Shown here: piece after piece, positions 1-9,028 of the stretch
How the letters are laid out: every line of letters begins with the position of its first letter
How positions within the stretch are numbered: position 1 is the stretch's first letter
Assembly (NCBI GenBank): GCA_029256105.1
Contig: JAQSYO010000006.1
Location: forward strand, 161,002 to 225,001
Direction: 5' to 3'
DNA length: 64,000 bases
DNA from: Herbinix sp.
Lineage (GTDB): Bacteria > Bacillota > Clostridia > Lachnospirales > Lachnospiraceae
Notes under the pieces: model-generated
What the model saw: only the letters and a program-made list of their open reading frames with translations
Told to the model about the DNA's origin: nothing
Database searches by the model: none
Made by a program: the position numbers and the translations under genes

Positions 1-1
1 A

Positions 2-727
2 TCCCTGGGCTTTGATGATAAACTAGCCAACATCAATTTTCAACTTAGAGAAGGCGAAATATTGGGCATTACTGGTCTTGCCGGATCGGGTAGGACGCTA
101 CTTGCCAACTGCTTGTTCGGTGCTGCTAAATATGACGGACAAATCTATGTTAACAATAAACTGGTACAGATCCGCAGCCCGTACAAGGCAATCCGAAACG
201 GCATTGCTCTTATGCCAGAAAAGAGATTGGAAGATTCAATCTTTAAAGAATTGGATACAAACGAAAACGTTGCTTTTCCGTCACTGCACCGGTTTTCGAG
301 AAACCAAATTATCAATTCCGATTTAATGAAACAGACCGTCTTAGATTACATTACCAAAATCAATCTTCCTAAGCTTCATAAAAAAAGCATTCTTGCCTAT
401 AGCGAGGGAAGCCTTCAAAAAGCAATTTTTGCCAAGTGGCTTATGAGTCGTGCAAAGATTTTCATTTTGGATGAGCCAACGCGTGGCATTGATCTTGCCA
501 GCAAAATTGATATCTATAACTTCATCAATGATATGACAAAGAAAAAAGCATGCATCATTTACATTTCATCCGATATTGATGAAATCATGGGAATCTGTGA
601 CCGTGTTGCCGTTCTAGCGGATAAAACATTAGTCTGTGACGTTCCAACCAATATTATCACAGAGGAAGAAATAACCGGAATCCTGGTCCGCAGCTCGACA
701 AAGCCACAGTTACCTCATAACGAATAA
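2..727 (+). CDS. Sugar ABC transporter ATP-binding protein, second ATPase domain (5'-truncated by window edge)
   Basis: This is the C-terminal ATPase domain of an RbsA/MglA-type duplicated ATPase, which powers import of a sugar or a related small solute at the inner face of the membrane. The frame is open from base 2 without a stop, so the gene starts outside the window. Visible motifs are a Walker A of the RbsA domain-2 type (GLAGSGRT), Walker B with D-loop (IFILDEPTRGID) and an H-loop region (IYISSDIDEI). The ABC signature reads YSEGSLQK instead of the usual SGGNQQK, so it is degenerate; in this family one of the two sites is often weak. No permease gene follows, and a terminator-like hairpin lies about 115 bp downstream, so this gene ends its operon. 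The substrate cannot be told from this fragment. Confidence 0.88.
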   Translation, partial: SLGFDDKLANINFQLREGEILGITGLAGSGRTLLANCLFGAAKYDGQIYVNNKLVQIRSPYKAIRNGIALMPEKRLEDSIFKELDTNENVAFPSLHRFSRNQIINSDLMKQTVLDYITKINLPKLHKKSILAYSEGSLQKAIFAKWLMSRAKIFILDEPTRGIDLASKIDIYNFINDMTKKKACIIYISSDIDEIMGICDRVAVLADKTLVCDVPTNIITEEEITGILVRSSTKPQLPHNE

Positions 728-842
728 AGGAATATAAGCAGTTTACGTCATCTCGATTGATTTCCTTAACTGTTAATCCCTTGCAGTAAGGTAAAGGATA
801 ATCCTACTAAAAAATATAAACCAATCTTAATTTTTATGAATC

Positions 843-883
843 AAAAAAGCGCGTTGTTCCCTTATGGAATAACGCGTTTTTAA
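843..883. terminator. Bidirectional rho-independent terminator
   Basis: A-tract, GC-rich stem (GCGCGTTGTTCC paired with GGAATAACGCG including G-U pairs), 5-nt loop and T-tract. It lies between the convergent ABC ATPase and DUF3089 genes and can serve both. Confidence 0.8.
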
Positions 884-950
884 CTTTAATAAAAAACAAT
901 ATTCATGTCTTTCATAGTTTGGTATAGAAATATGAATCGTTCTCAGCAAT

Positions 951-2069
951 CTATTGCTGACTTAAATATAATTTAGTACGGTTGGTAGCATTTTCTCTGA
1001 TGTTGTAATAATATAATGCATAATCAAAGGAATGATAAACACCTTTGGGGAAATTATCATTTAACTTAGCAACTTCCTCCACATTTACTGTACTACATAT
1101 TACCGTTCCTCTGGAGGTATTAACTTGAGCATCTGCATAATTAGATAGTAAGGTAGTGCCCCCAGCTTCATTCGTCATAAGGGATCCGAGGTTTTCCTTG
1201 GCGGTTGCTAGTCCATTACCTCTGCTCCAATTAATTGGGTTGATTGCAATACTACCCGGTAATACTACCGGATTTTCTCCCTCAACCTCCAATCCTTCCG
1301 TATTATATGATACAATTACACCCGTATCATCCGGGCCTTCTGCAAATTTCAAATGTGGATTTTTTTCAAGATATTCATCTGTTACAGAATATCCGATTAC
1401 ATATGCCACAATCATTCTGCTTAGTACCGCAGGATTTTTATACAGATAATCCGATAGTAGATATAATAGTACATTTGATCCTTGTGAATGACCGGCTAGA
1501 ATAAAAGGACGACCATTATTATAATTTTTAATATAATAGTCGAAAGCAGCAATTACATCTGAACTAGGAGTGCCTCCTATTATTTTCTCGTGTTCCTCAA
1601 CCGGCAAGGAAAGGCAATAGGTAGCATCTACCTGTCTATAATAAGGCGCAAAAATATTTCCAACTGTTTCAAATGCTGTGGCTTGATTTTCAAAGGCTGA
1701 TTTTGCTCCGATTAGCATGCTTGTATTATCAATTTCACATATATTCGGTTCCCCAACTTCAGCCTTTTGCCAAACCGTAGGATATAGATAAAAAATGTCT
1801 ACCTCCTTCTCACCTGATACAGGCAATGATAACCAATGTTTTTTGTTCGAATAATCAGTAGCTGTATTTTTATCTATTGCATCTACTGCATCTACTGCTT
1901 CTTCTGCTTCTTCTGCTTCTTCTGCATCTTCTTCTGCTGTAATATCTATTTTATCAGTTACATCTTCTGTATCTGCAGTATTTTCAGGATTCGTTGCACT
2001 TGTACCGCTTGTGAAACAATAGCATAATATTATGTAAATAATAATTAATACATTTTTGTTTGCCTTCAT
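951..2069 (-). CDS. Secreted DUF3089-family alpha/beta hydrolase with acidic linker
   Basis: 372 residues starting after GGAGGTGG. Residues 1-25 form a hydrophobic export signal. Residues about 30-70 are an acidic low-complexity linker made of EEA/DA repeats. The rest matches DUF3089, a lipase-like alpha/beta-hydrolase family: the early FYLYPTVW strand, the APYYRQ segment typical of the family, and the nucleophile elbow GHSQGS, whose Ser is the predicted catalytic residue. A C-terminal HSFDYALYYYNIR segment supplies a candidate catalytic His. The substrate of the family is not established; an extracellular esterase is the inference. The gene is monocistronic and ends at the shared terminator. 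The linker is encoded by 9-bp tandem repeats, so its length may vary between strains. Confidence 0.75.
   Translation of the reverse strand: MKANKNVLIIIYIILCYCFTSGTSATNPENTADTEDVTDKIDITAEEDAEEAEEAEEAVDAVDAIDKNTATDYSNKKHWLSLPVSGEKEVDIFYLYPTVWQKAEVGEPNICEIDNTSMLIGAKSAFENQATAFETVGNIFAPYYRQVDATYCLSLPVEEHEKIIGGTPSSDVIAAFDYYIKNYNNGRPFILAGHSQGSNVLLYLLSDYLYKNPAVLSRMIVAYVIGYSVTDEYLEKNPHLKFAEGPDDTGVIVSYNTEGLEVEGENPVVLPGSIAINPINWSRGNGLATAKENLGSLMTNEAGGTTLLSNYADAQVNTSRGTVICSTVNVEEVAKLNDNFPKGVYHSFDYALYYYNIRENATNRTKLYLSQQ
1879..1938. repeat. 9-bp coding tandem repeat (acidic linker)
   Basis: Imperfect copies of GCATCTACT/GCTTCTTCT run in tandem on the + strand. Read on the - strand they encode the EEA/VDA repeats of the DUF3089 protein. 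All changes keep the 9-bp period, so copy-number changes would stay in frame. Confidence 0.75.
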
Positions 2070-2545
2070 ACTAATACCACCTCCAAAATGAACTACTGTT
2101 CGAAACCTATCTCAATTGTAGGCACATACAAAACTAGCTTATCTTTTCACCAAAAGTCGTGGTCATTTAATTTTATAAGCCGTTCCATTGATCAATCGGA
2201 CATAAGCCAATGGATCATAATCTCCTACACTAGTGGCAACACTATCACCGAGAATACCAATATTATATCATAAATATTGGAAATAATATACATATCATAT
2301 TTGTACATATACATACGATAAAACCAAGTAATCTACCCTAGTTCTGCCAGTTTACCTCAAAACATAAAGCTGATTGAACTGAGTGAAGTACTCCAGCCTA
2401 TTATCGATTGCTAAATATGATGGTAATTTAAATAAATCCATATTAAAATGATAATAATTGATAATAAGATGGCAACTTTTGCGTAGAAAATATATGCTAA
2501 CCTTGGTATTATGGTATTAACTAAAAAAAGACATGGAGAATTAAA
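2070..2545. other. Intergenic region, no convincing gene
   Basis: 476 bp between the divergent DUF3089 and GH43 genes, presumably with both promoters. A 33-codon open stretch on the - strand (2163-2270) reads like protein (GDSVATSVGDYDPLAYV) but has no start, RBS or recognised family; it may be a small gene relic. Nothing else is assignable. Confidence 0.4.
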
Positions 2546-3529
2546 ATGAAAATGAATACAGAACCGAATCAACCTTTAGTTACGCATATCTTTACTGCAG
2601 ATCCGTCAGCACACGTCTTTGAGGGCAAACTGTATATTTATCCGTCCCACGATTTAGATCATAATGGACCTGATAATGATAACGGAGACCAATATAAGAT
2701 GGAAGATTATCATATCTTATCAATGGACGATTTAAACTCTCCTTGCATTGATCACGGAGAGGCTCTTCATATGAAGGATATTCCCTGGGTAGGCAATCAA
2801 ATGTGGGCACCAGATGCTGCTTATAAGAATGGCTTCTATTATTTATTCTTCCCCGCAAGAGACAAGGATGGTATCTTCCGTATCGGTGTAGCAACCAGTA
2901 AGAAGCCTGCTGGTCCCTTTACTCCTGAAGCCAATTACATTCCTGGAAGTTACAGCATTGATCCCGCTGTATTCATTGACGAGGACGACAAATCCTACAT
3001 CTATTTTGGTGGTCTCTGGGGTGGTCAGTTAGAAAAATGGCAAAGTGGTAATTTTAATCCGGACGCAGAAGGGCCTAAGGGTAATAAACCTGCTCTGGGA
3101 CCTATCGTTGCTGAGTTAAGCGATGATCTTCTTTCTTTTAAGAGCACTCCACAGGAGATCTTAATTGTTGATGAAAACGGTAACCCAATTACTGCTGGAG
3201 ATGAAGACAGAAGATATTTTGAAGGACCTTGGATGCACAAATATAACGGATATTATTATTTATCCTATTCTACGGGTAGCACTCATTATCTTGTTTATGC
3301 AACCAGCAAGGATCCAAAAGGTCCTTTCACCTATCAAGGCAGAATCCTTGAACCCGTTATTGGATGGACAACCCATCACTCCATCGTTTCGTTTCAGGAC
3401 AAATGGTATCTATTCTATCATGACAGTTCCTTATCCGGTGGCGTTAATCACAAGCGCTGTGTGAAATATACCGAATTGAAGTATAATACTGATGGTACAA
3501 TTCAAACAATTAAACCTTATGAGAATTAA
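2546..3529 (+). CDS. Glycoside hydrolase family 43 (beta-xylosidase / alpha-L-arabinofuranosidase type)
   Basis: 327 residues, no signal peptide, so a cytoplasmic glycosidase acting on imported oligosaccharides. The five-bladed beta-propeller family GH43 is recognised from its three catalytic acidic residues in context: general base Asp19 (FTADPSAHV), the pKa-modulating Asp139 (SIDPAVFID) and general acid Glu227 (FEGPWMHKYNGYYYLSYS). RBS GGAG precedes the ATG. GH43 enzymes release xylose or arabinose from plant hemicellulose side chains; the exact specificity cannot be read from sequence alone. The gene stands alone between a divergent hydrolase and a strong terminator. Confidence 0.88.
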   Translation: MKMNTEPNQPLVTHIFTADPSAHVFEGKLYIYPSHDLDHNGPDNDNGDQYKMEDYHILSMDDLNSPCIDHGEALHMKDIPWVGNQMWAPDAAYKNGFYYLFFPARDKDGIFRIGVATSKKPAGPFTPEANYIPGSYSIDPAVFIDEDDKSYIYFGGLWGGQLEKWQSGNFNPDAEGPKGNKPALGPIVAELSDDLLSFKSTPQEILIVDENGNPITAGDEDRRYFEGPWMHKYNGYYYLSYSTGSTHYLVYATSKDPKGPFTYQGRILEPVIGWTTHHSIVSFQDKWYLFYHDSSLSGGVNHKRCVKYTELKYNTDGTIQTIKPYEN

Positions 3530-3602
3530 TAAAAACTTCAATAAAGTTCACAACAAGTAATAAGGTTCTATCCAATGTTATGAGTTTTTATAATCTAAAC
3601 AT

Positions 3603-3643
3603 AAAGTAATGGGAGGGATTCAGAGAATCCCTCCCATTACTTT
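3603..3643. terminator. Strong bidirectional terminator hairpin
   Basis: Perfect 18-bp stem (AAAGTAATGGGAGGGATT and its complement) around a 5-nt loop, ending in T-rich sequence. It lies between the convergent GH43 and SDR genes. Confidence 0.85.
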
Positions 3644-3667
3644 ACGCTTTGCTGATTATCGATACCC

Positions 3668-4483
3668 TTATCGAAAGAAACGTTTATAAACTGCATCCAC
3701 ACCCCATTCAGGAAGTAGCTCTAGCATTGCTAAAAGTTTACCCGTACCTACTCTGTATTTCATTTTTGGATTTTTAGATTCCAATGCCTTTATTACGGTA
3801 TTTACTAGGTGGCGTGGATCGTTTTTCTGGTTTAGTTCCATTGTCATCATCGGTTTCATCTTTAGCAAAAGCTCTTTGTAGTATGTTGTTTCAGAAACCG
3901 CTTTATCAAAAAAATGATTTACTTGCTGAGTTATATTTGTTTCATAAGAACCCGGTTGAATTTTTATAACAGGAATACCTAAATATAATAACTCTCGTCG
4001 CAGGCTATCGTTATATGCTTCAACCGCATACTTAGATAGAATATAAGGTCCCGCGAAGGGTTGAGGTGTCATCCAGCCAGATTCCGAGCTACAATTGATA
4101 ATCCGTCCTTTTCCTTTATAGATCATCTCAAAAAATGTTCGGTTTATTCTCGCCATGCCGACAACATTAACATCCAGCAGTCTTTCAACCGCATTTATAC
4201 TTTCACCTTCAATCAAGGATGTAAAATAGGTCAATCCTGCGAAATTGATAATCGCATCCAGCGTACTGGTATATGTTTGTACCACTTCGTATGCGTTATC
4301 AACGCTTTCCTGTTTAGTAATATCCACCTTGATGGGAATGATGTTCGGCAATTTTTCCAGCTGTTTCAATACTGATTCATTATTACCCGCAGCAAATATC
4401 GTCCAATTTCCCGTTTTGGACAGCGCTGAGACACATAGAACACCTAATCCACCTGTCGCTCCAGTAAAAAAAGCATATTTCAT
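3668..4483 (-). CDS. Short-chain dehydrogenase/reductase (SDR)
   Basis: 271 residues, classical SDR. The dinucleotide-binding motif TGATGGLG is at residues 7-14, the NFAG motif (Asn80) follows strand beta4, and the catalytic Ser (CSSESG, about 133), Tyr147 and Lys151 (YILSK) are all present. It should therefore be an active NAD(P)-dependent oxidoreductase. The start ATG is preceded by GGGGG. The substrate is unknown; the protein resembles SDRs often annotated as family oxidoreductases acting on hydroxy or keto groups of lipids or small molecules. Single-gene unit. Confidence 0.88.
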   Translation of the reverse strand: MKYAFFTGATGGLGVLCVSALSKTGNWTIFAAGNNESVLKQLEKLPNIIPIKVDITKQESVDNAYEVVQTYTSTLDAIINFAGLTYFTSLIEGESINAVERLLDVNVVGMARINRTFFEMIYKGKGRIINCSSESGWMTPQPFAGPYILSKYAVEAYNDSLRRELLYLGIPVIKIQPGSYETNITQQVNHFFDKAVSETTYYKELLLKMKPMMTMELNQKNDPRHLVNTVIKALESKNPKMKYRVGTGKLLAMLELLPEWGVDAVYKRFFR

Positions 4484-4706
4484 TATTGTCTACCCCCTTT
4501 CTTAATACAGTTGAGTGTTAATGCACTTCTTAATTATTCCTCCTTTTTTTAATAAATACGTAGTTTTCATTATTTCAAATATTATATCCAGATATGGAAA
4601 CTGCTTTCGTATAATTCTTATCTTATTACAAATATAATAGCATGTCATACTATATAAGGTAAATGCAAACTTATAAATTGCAAAACCTTTTCTTTTTGAA
4701 TAAAAA

Positions 4707-4753
4707 AAGAGTCTAAGTTTTAGGCGTTGAAATTGGCCAGAACTTAGTCTCTT
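4707..4753. terminator. Terminator-like hairpin in the SDR-HD-GYP gap
   Basis: An imperfect stem (AAGAGTCTAAGTT with AACTTAGTCTCTT) preceded by an A-run and followed by a T-rich run. It sits in the 355-bp gap 4484-4838, downstream of the - strand HD-GYP gene, and is its probable transcription end. No gene is visible in the gap. Confidence 0.6.
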
Positions 4754-4775
4754 GATTTTGAATTCGGTTTTACAA

Positions 4776-4831
4776 TTTACTTTTATCTTAGAACTTCAAA
4801 AGATTTACTTTTATCTTAAAACTCGAAAAGA
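4776..4831. repeat. 28-bp tandem direct repeat, two copies
   Basis: Two adjacent copies of a unit beginning TTTACTTTTATCTTA differ at only two positions. They lie just beyond the stop codon of the HD-GYP gene. No function is evident. Confidence 0.7.
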
Positions 4832-4838
4832 TCTCCTT

Positions 4839-7364
4839 TTATGCAGGCTCTTCCTCGCATGCTTTTATCATATCACTCTCAACTAGCTCAACGAAGATCT
4901 GAACTAATTTGGGATCAAACTGCAGTCCGGCTTGATCTTTCAATATCTTTAATGCATCACCAACTGAGTATGGCTTCTTATATGGTCTTGAGGAAATCAT
5001 TGCATCAAAGGAATCTGCAATACATAAAATTCTAGCAGAAATAGGGATATCTTCCTTCGCAATTCTTCTAGGATATCCATTACCATCATACCGTTCATGA
5101 TGTCCGATTACTGCTGGTATCACATAATCAAGTGACGGAAGATGCCGAATGATTCCAATAGAGCTCTCTACATGCCCCTTTACTATTTGATATTCTTCAT
5201 CCGTTAATTTTGCCGGTTTATTAAGCACATGCTCCGGTATACCAATTTTTCCAATATCATGCAACAAAGCGGCTTCACGTACAATTTCAACACAGTCATC
5301 ATTCATGCCAAACGCATATGCAAGTTCTGTCGCATAATATGCTACATTTCTTGAGTGATTAAAAGTGTAATGATCCTTTGTATCAATAGCCGCAGTAAGT
5401 GCATAAATTGTTGATGCATATTCTGAATAGATATTTTCGCGATGTTTATGGAAATCTATAATATTTCTTTCAACCTTCTGCTCCCTACCGGTATAAACCA
5501 TTATTGCATTCTTACCATTATGTTTTACGGTATAAATTGCCATGTCTGCATTCTCGATTAATTGTTTTACATTACTCGCAGCATATGGTATGGAACATAT
5601 ACCTCCACTTACCGTTAACATCTTTAGTGCATAATCGGATTCTCGTTTGTTCATATTAAGAATTTGTTTTCTAATAACTTCAGCCAGATTTCTTGCAGAG
5701 AATATATCATATGCCGGAAGAATAATTGCAAATTCTTTACCGCTATACCTGGCCACATAGCCATTATTACCAACACTTGCATTGATAATTTGTGCCACAT
5801 TCTGAAGAGCAACATCCCCTTCCTTATTACCATATAATTGATTGTATAATTTAAAATCATCAATATTTAGAATAATCAAGGCTAAGGAATCATCTTTAAA
5901 TTTATCATACTCCTGTTGCAGTATTTCATAAAAATACTTGCGATTGAGAAGTCCGGTCAACTCATCAATACGCGCTTCCAGATATACCTTTTCAAATAAT
6001 TTGGAGTTTTTAACTGCAATTGATCCAATCGAATTAATTGAATCTAAAAAGCTAATATCTTTAAAAGTAAAATTTGCTTTCTTCTCCTTTTCAGCGAGAA
6101 GAATAATTCCTATCATACCGCTATCATCTTTTAGAGGAACCACACATTCGATATCTAATTCCTGTAGCTGTTTTTTCTCGTTTTCCCACATAGACTTATA
6201 AGCAATGGTTCTTTTAAAATCTTTCATTAAAAGACACTCATTGCTATTTTCCAAACATGTTACAAAGGGATTATCTATTTTAATTGTAAATCTATTTAAG
6301 TCAAGTGGGTTAGTACAATGTACTATTTCATAACAGGTGTTATTTTTATTAGGGATGCAGATAAACACTTTTTTAACTGCTATTGTATTATGGATTACTT
6401 CTGCAAGTTCCTCCAATATCTCTTTCACATTCAGACTTTTGGAAATATTTAAGCTGAATTCTTTGAGACTCTCAGCTTGCACTACTTCATCGTTAACAAA
6501 TACCATATCAATAAAGCGCTTCATTATAAAATAAATGAAGAAAATAAAGAAGCTGAAGACGAAGGTAATAACCAGAATTGTCTGCTCCGTAGAAAGAGAA
6601 TAATTATTAACAATTAATCGTTCTAGCGGATTTATTAAATTGGTAAAAATAGCAACGGACAATCCTGCTGTAATAGCATAACAGCTTCCTCTCGACAAAA
6701 GTAACTTTAATCGAAATAAGTTTCTCTTATACAAAGCAAAAAACATAAAAAACGCATTGAAAACACTAGCCAGGATATCCGTAGGAAACCCCTTAAAGTA
6801 TGGGATCAAGATACAAATATGTCCAACGAAAAGAATGATAATACCTATGATAATTGGCATGAATTGCTTTTTTGTCAATGTATTTTTCTTGCTGTAACTA
6901 AGTAAGAAATACAGCATATTCAAAAATACTAAAACGAATATAGCAAAAAGAATTGCTACCGGCCATGTATAATGATATACAAATACTGTTTCACCATTTT
7001 GTTTTATCGGCTCCGGAGGAGCTAAAAAGAATCCTGTAAGAACATTGATGATATTAACTGCAATCAAAATCACTAACCAGATTTTCTTTACAAATACATT
7101 CCGATACTCTGCGAATTCACATACAAAATTAATAAATGAATATGGTAGCATAGTCAATCCTAGGATAGAAACATTATACCAAAAGTCTACCGATGGCGGC
7201 AGTTGCCTTCTCATACAGTAGGCTCCACCGGTCCATAAAATTAGCACAACTAGTATAAAAAGGAAAGAATTAATGATACGATTCTTTTTCGCTGCAATTA
7301 AAGCAAGGAATAAGAGTGAATAGCATAACAATGCAATAACTGGTACATATGCAAAATTACCCAT
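4839..7364 (-). CDS. Membrane GAF - degenerate GGDEF - HD-GYP protein
   Basis: Start chosen at the second ATG: its A overlaps the stop of the upstream gene (TAATG) and it is well spaced from GGAGGGAG. An alternative in-frame ATG nine bases upstream touches the RBS. The protein has about 841 residues. Seven to nine membrane segments fill residues 5-285, a GAF-like domain covers about 310-460, a GGDEF domain about 470-630 and an HD-GYP domain about 645-835. The GGDEF site reads SGKEF (about 541-545), so cyclase activity is unlikely. The HD-GYP keeps HDIGKIG (about 702) and HHERYDGNGYP (about 755), so c-di-GMP hydrolysis is likely. The degenerate GGDEF may bind GTP as a regulator. It is translationally coupled to the GH3-like gene. 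Confidence 0.9.
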   Translation of the reverse strand: MGNFAYVPVIALLCYSLLFLALIAAKKNRIINSFLFILVVLILWTGGAYCMRRQLPPSVDFWYNVSILGLTMLPYSFINFVCEFAEYRNVFVKKIWLVILIAVNIINVLTGFFLAPPEPIKQNGETVFVYHYTWPVAILFAIFVLVFLNMLYFLLSYSKKNTLTKKQFMPIIIGIIILFVGHICILIPYFKGFPTDILASVFNAFFMFFALYKRNLFRLKLLLSRGSCYAITAGLSVAIFTNLINPLERLIVNNYSLSTEQTILVITFVFSFFIFFIYFIMKRFIDMVFVNDEVVQAESLKEFSLNISKSLNVKEILEELAEVIHNTIAVKKVFICIPNKNNTCYEIVHCTNPLDLNRFTIKIDNPFVTCLENSNECLLMKDFKRTIAYKSMWENEKKQLQELDIECVVPLKDDSGMIGIILLAEKEKKANFTFKDISFLDSINSIGSIAVKNSKLFEKVYLEARIDELTGLLNRKYFYEILQQEYDKFKDDSLALIILNIDDFKLYNQLYGNKEGDVALQNVAQIINASVGNNGYVARYSGKEFAIILPAYDIFSARNLAEVIRKQILNMNKRESDYALKMLTVSGGICSIPYAASNVKQLIENADMAIYTVKHNGKNAIMVYTGREQKVERNIIDFHKHRENIYSEYASTIYALTAAIDTKDHYTFNHSRNVAYYATELAYAFGMNDDCVEIVREAALLHDIGKIGIPEHVLNKPAKLTDEEYQIVKGHVESSIGIIRHLPSLDYVIPAVIGHHERYDGNGYPRRIAKEDIPISARILCIADSFDAMISSRPYKKPYSVGDALKILKDQAGLQFDPKLVQIFVELVESDMIKACEEEPA

Positions 7365-9010
7365 TATAAACATCTCCCTCCTACTAGCTTATAATCTATA
7401 TTCTCAAAACGTAGTAATTCCATAACTTCAAAGTTCGTTGGATTAATATGACTCAATTTTTTATTCTTCTGTTTTTCATATCCACTAAATGTACCACATT
7501 TCAAAATTGTAATATCCAAAGGATCCATCCCAAGGATACGTTTCAAATCTTTATAGTCTTGATCAATATACTTAAAATAAATTGATAAATGCTCCTTCAA
7601 AATATCCTTACTCATTCCCGTATTGATTAGAGAATCACTTTTCATTTCAACATACATGTGCATGAAAGGACGATTTTGCTTGTTGAATTCTTTAACCGCA
7701 ATCCAATTTTCAATAGGTAATCCAGATAAGTCTACAACTTCTTGAATAGAATGTTCCGTAATACGGGTAAAACCTGCAATATCAATAATTGTTGGAATAC
7801 GATCGATATATTTAAATCGTGGGATTTTTGTCTGATCCTCACTATTCTCTAGTCCAATACACAGGTATACATCTCCAACGCGGTATCTGACAAAGGAACC
7901 ACCTTTTAATACGGAAATCACTAACTCATATTTCTCTCCGGGTACAACCTCATTCATCAGATAAGTGTTTGGTTGATATGTAGAATCATTCAAACTTTTA
8001 TACATCTCTGCTTCCGGAATGAATTCATAGAAGCAAGAATCCGGGAAGAAGTACATTCCATTCCGTGTCCAAGTTTCTGTACCAATCAGTGTGGGTTCCG
8101 TACCTGCGAATATTTCCATGGGACGTATTCCCCATAAATCTTCCAAGGTATCTTTATAACAATTATTATCTGTTCCAGCGCACATAAAACCTTTTAGTTT
8201 AAATAAATCCTTTGGTTTAAGTTCTCTGTTCTCTTTTTTGCATCGATACTTTGCGATAGCAAACTTCAGAAGTATCTTGGGTGAGTAACTTAGCCAACTA
8301 TCCTTTTTCGTATTACCACCGGATTTTGAGGAACCTTTCCCGAAGGAAGAAAAGCTTAAACTAATGAAGCAGGTAACGCTTCCCAAACCAAAAAACAAAT
8401 CAATTCCTTTTTTCAATCCCATTTTAAAGCCTAATTTATTCCGTTCGCTAAACGACATTTTAATTGCTTCTTTTACCGTCGGTAAATATTCAATTCCGAT
8501 TTCTTCATTTAATACCAATGGTAGAAGACCCGTCGCATAAGGAAGTGGTGCCAGACCATAAAGCATCTTATCCGTTGCCCGAACATTAAAAGAACCCTTT
8601 TTCGGGCTTGTTGCAAGCATAAGGCATGCAATTGTATTATTACGGTATGTATCCATCATACTTTTCGTATAAGGAGCAACCTTAATCGGATGTTTGCCTC
8701 CTTCCCATGTAGTCTGTATCCATATAATGGGAAGATCAGGCAGCATTTCTCCTTTTTTCTGGAGTAAAACATCCGCATAATTTTCATATGTAGTCAAGGG
8801 AACCATATGACGAAATTCTTCAACTGTTTTTGGTTTCTTTCCTTTTAATATCTTCTTACCAAGCTCACATTCACTCCAAAGTGAAATCTGCTCAGACATT
8901 AAACGATATTGTATATTCATATAAGAATCTATATCTAGATCCAGAAATCCACAATACTCTTGCCAAATCATATCATGTTGTTTTTTCTTCAATTTCTCTT
9001 CAAATTTCAT
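7364..9010 (-). CDS. GH3 auxin-responsive-promoter-like acyl-adenylating protein
   Basis: 548 residues. It resembles the GH3 family, ANL-superfamily enzymes that adenylate a carboxylic acid and, in plants, conjugate it to an amino acid. Support: the family-typical start (PLTTYENYADVL), a segment in the place of the ATP-binding loop (IQTTWEGGKHPIKVAPYT), AGTEPTLIGT near the middle, and the YRVGDV motif before the C-terminal domain. Bacterial members have been found beside a variety of genes but their substrates are mostly unknown. The canonical TSGTTG-like loop is altered, so catalysis is uncertain. RBS GGGAGG. It starts 18 bp after the methyltransferase gene and its stop overlaps the HD-GYP start, making it the middle gene of a three-gene operon. 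Confidence 0.75.
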   Translation of the reverse strand: MKFEEKLKKKQHDMIWQEYCGFLDLDIDSYMNIQYRLMSEQISLWSECELGKKILKGKKPKTVEEFRHMVPLTTYENYADVLLQKKGEMLPDLPIIWIQTTWEGGKHPIKVAPYTKSMMDTYRNNTIACLMLATSPKKGSFNVRATDKMLYGLAPLPYATGLLPLVLNEEIGIEYLPTVKEAIKMSFSERNKLGFKMGLKKGIDLFFGLGSVTCFISLSFSSFGKGSSKSGGNTKKDSWLSYSPKILLKFAIAKYRCKKENRELKPKDLFKLKGFMCAGTDNNCYKDTLEDLWGIRPMEIFAGTEPTLIGTETWTRNGMYFFPDSCFYEFIPEAEMYKSLNDSTYQPNTYLMNEVVPGEKYELVISVLKGGSFVRYRVGDVYLCIGLENSEDQTKIPRFKYIDRIPTIIDIAGFTRITEHSIQEVVDLSGLPIENWIAVKEFNKQNRPFMHMYVEMKSDSLINTGMSKDILKEHLSIYFKYIDQDYKDLKRILGMDPLDITILKCGTFSGYEKQKNKKLSHINPTNFEVMELLRFENIDYKLVGGRCL

Positions 9011-9028
9011 CTCATCGTACCTCCCTTC

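Noticed and set aside
2163..2270. Open stretch resembling a secreted-protein tail
   Set aside because: 33 codons, no start or RBS, no recognised family; chance cannot be excluded.
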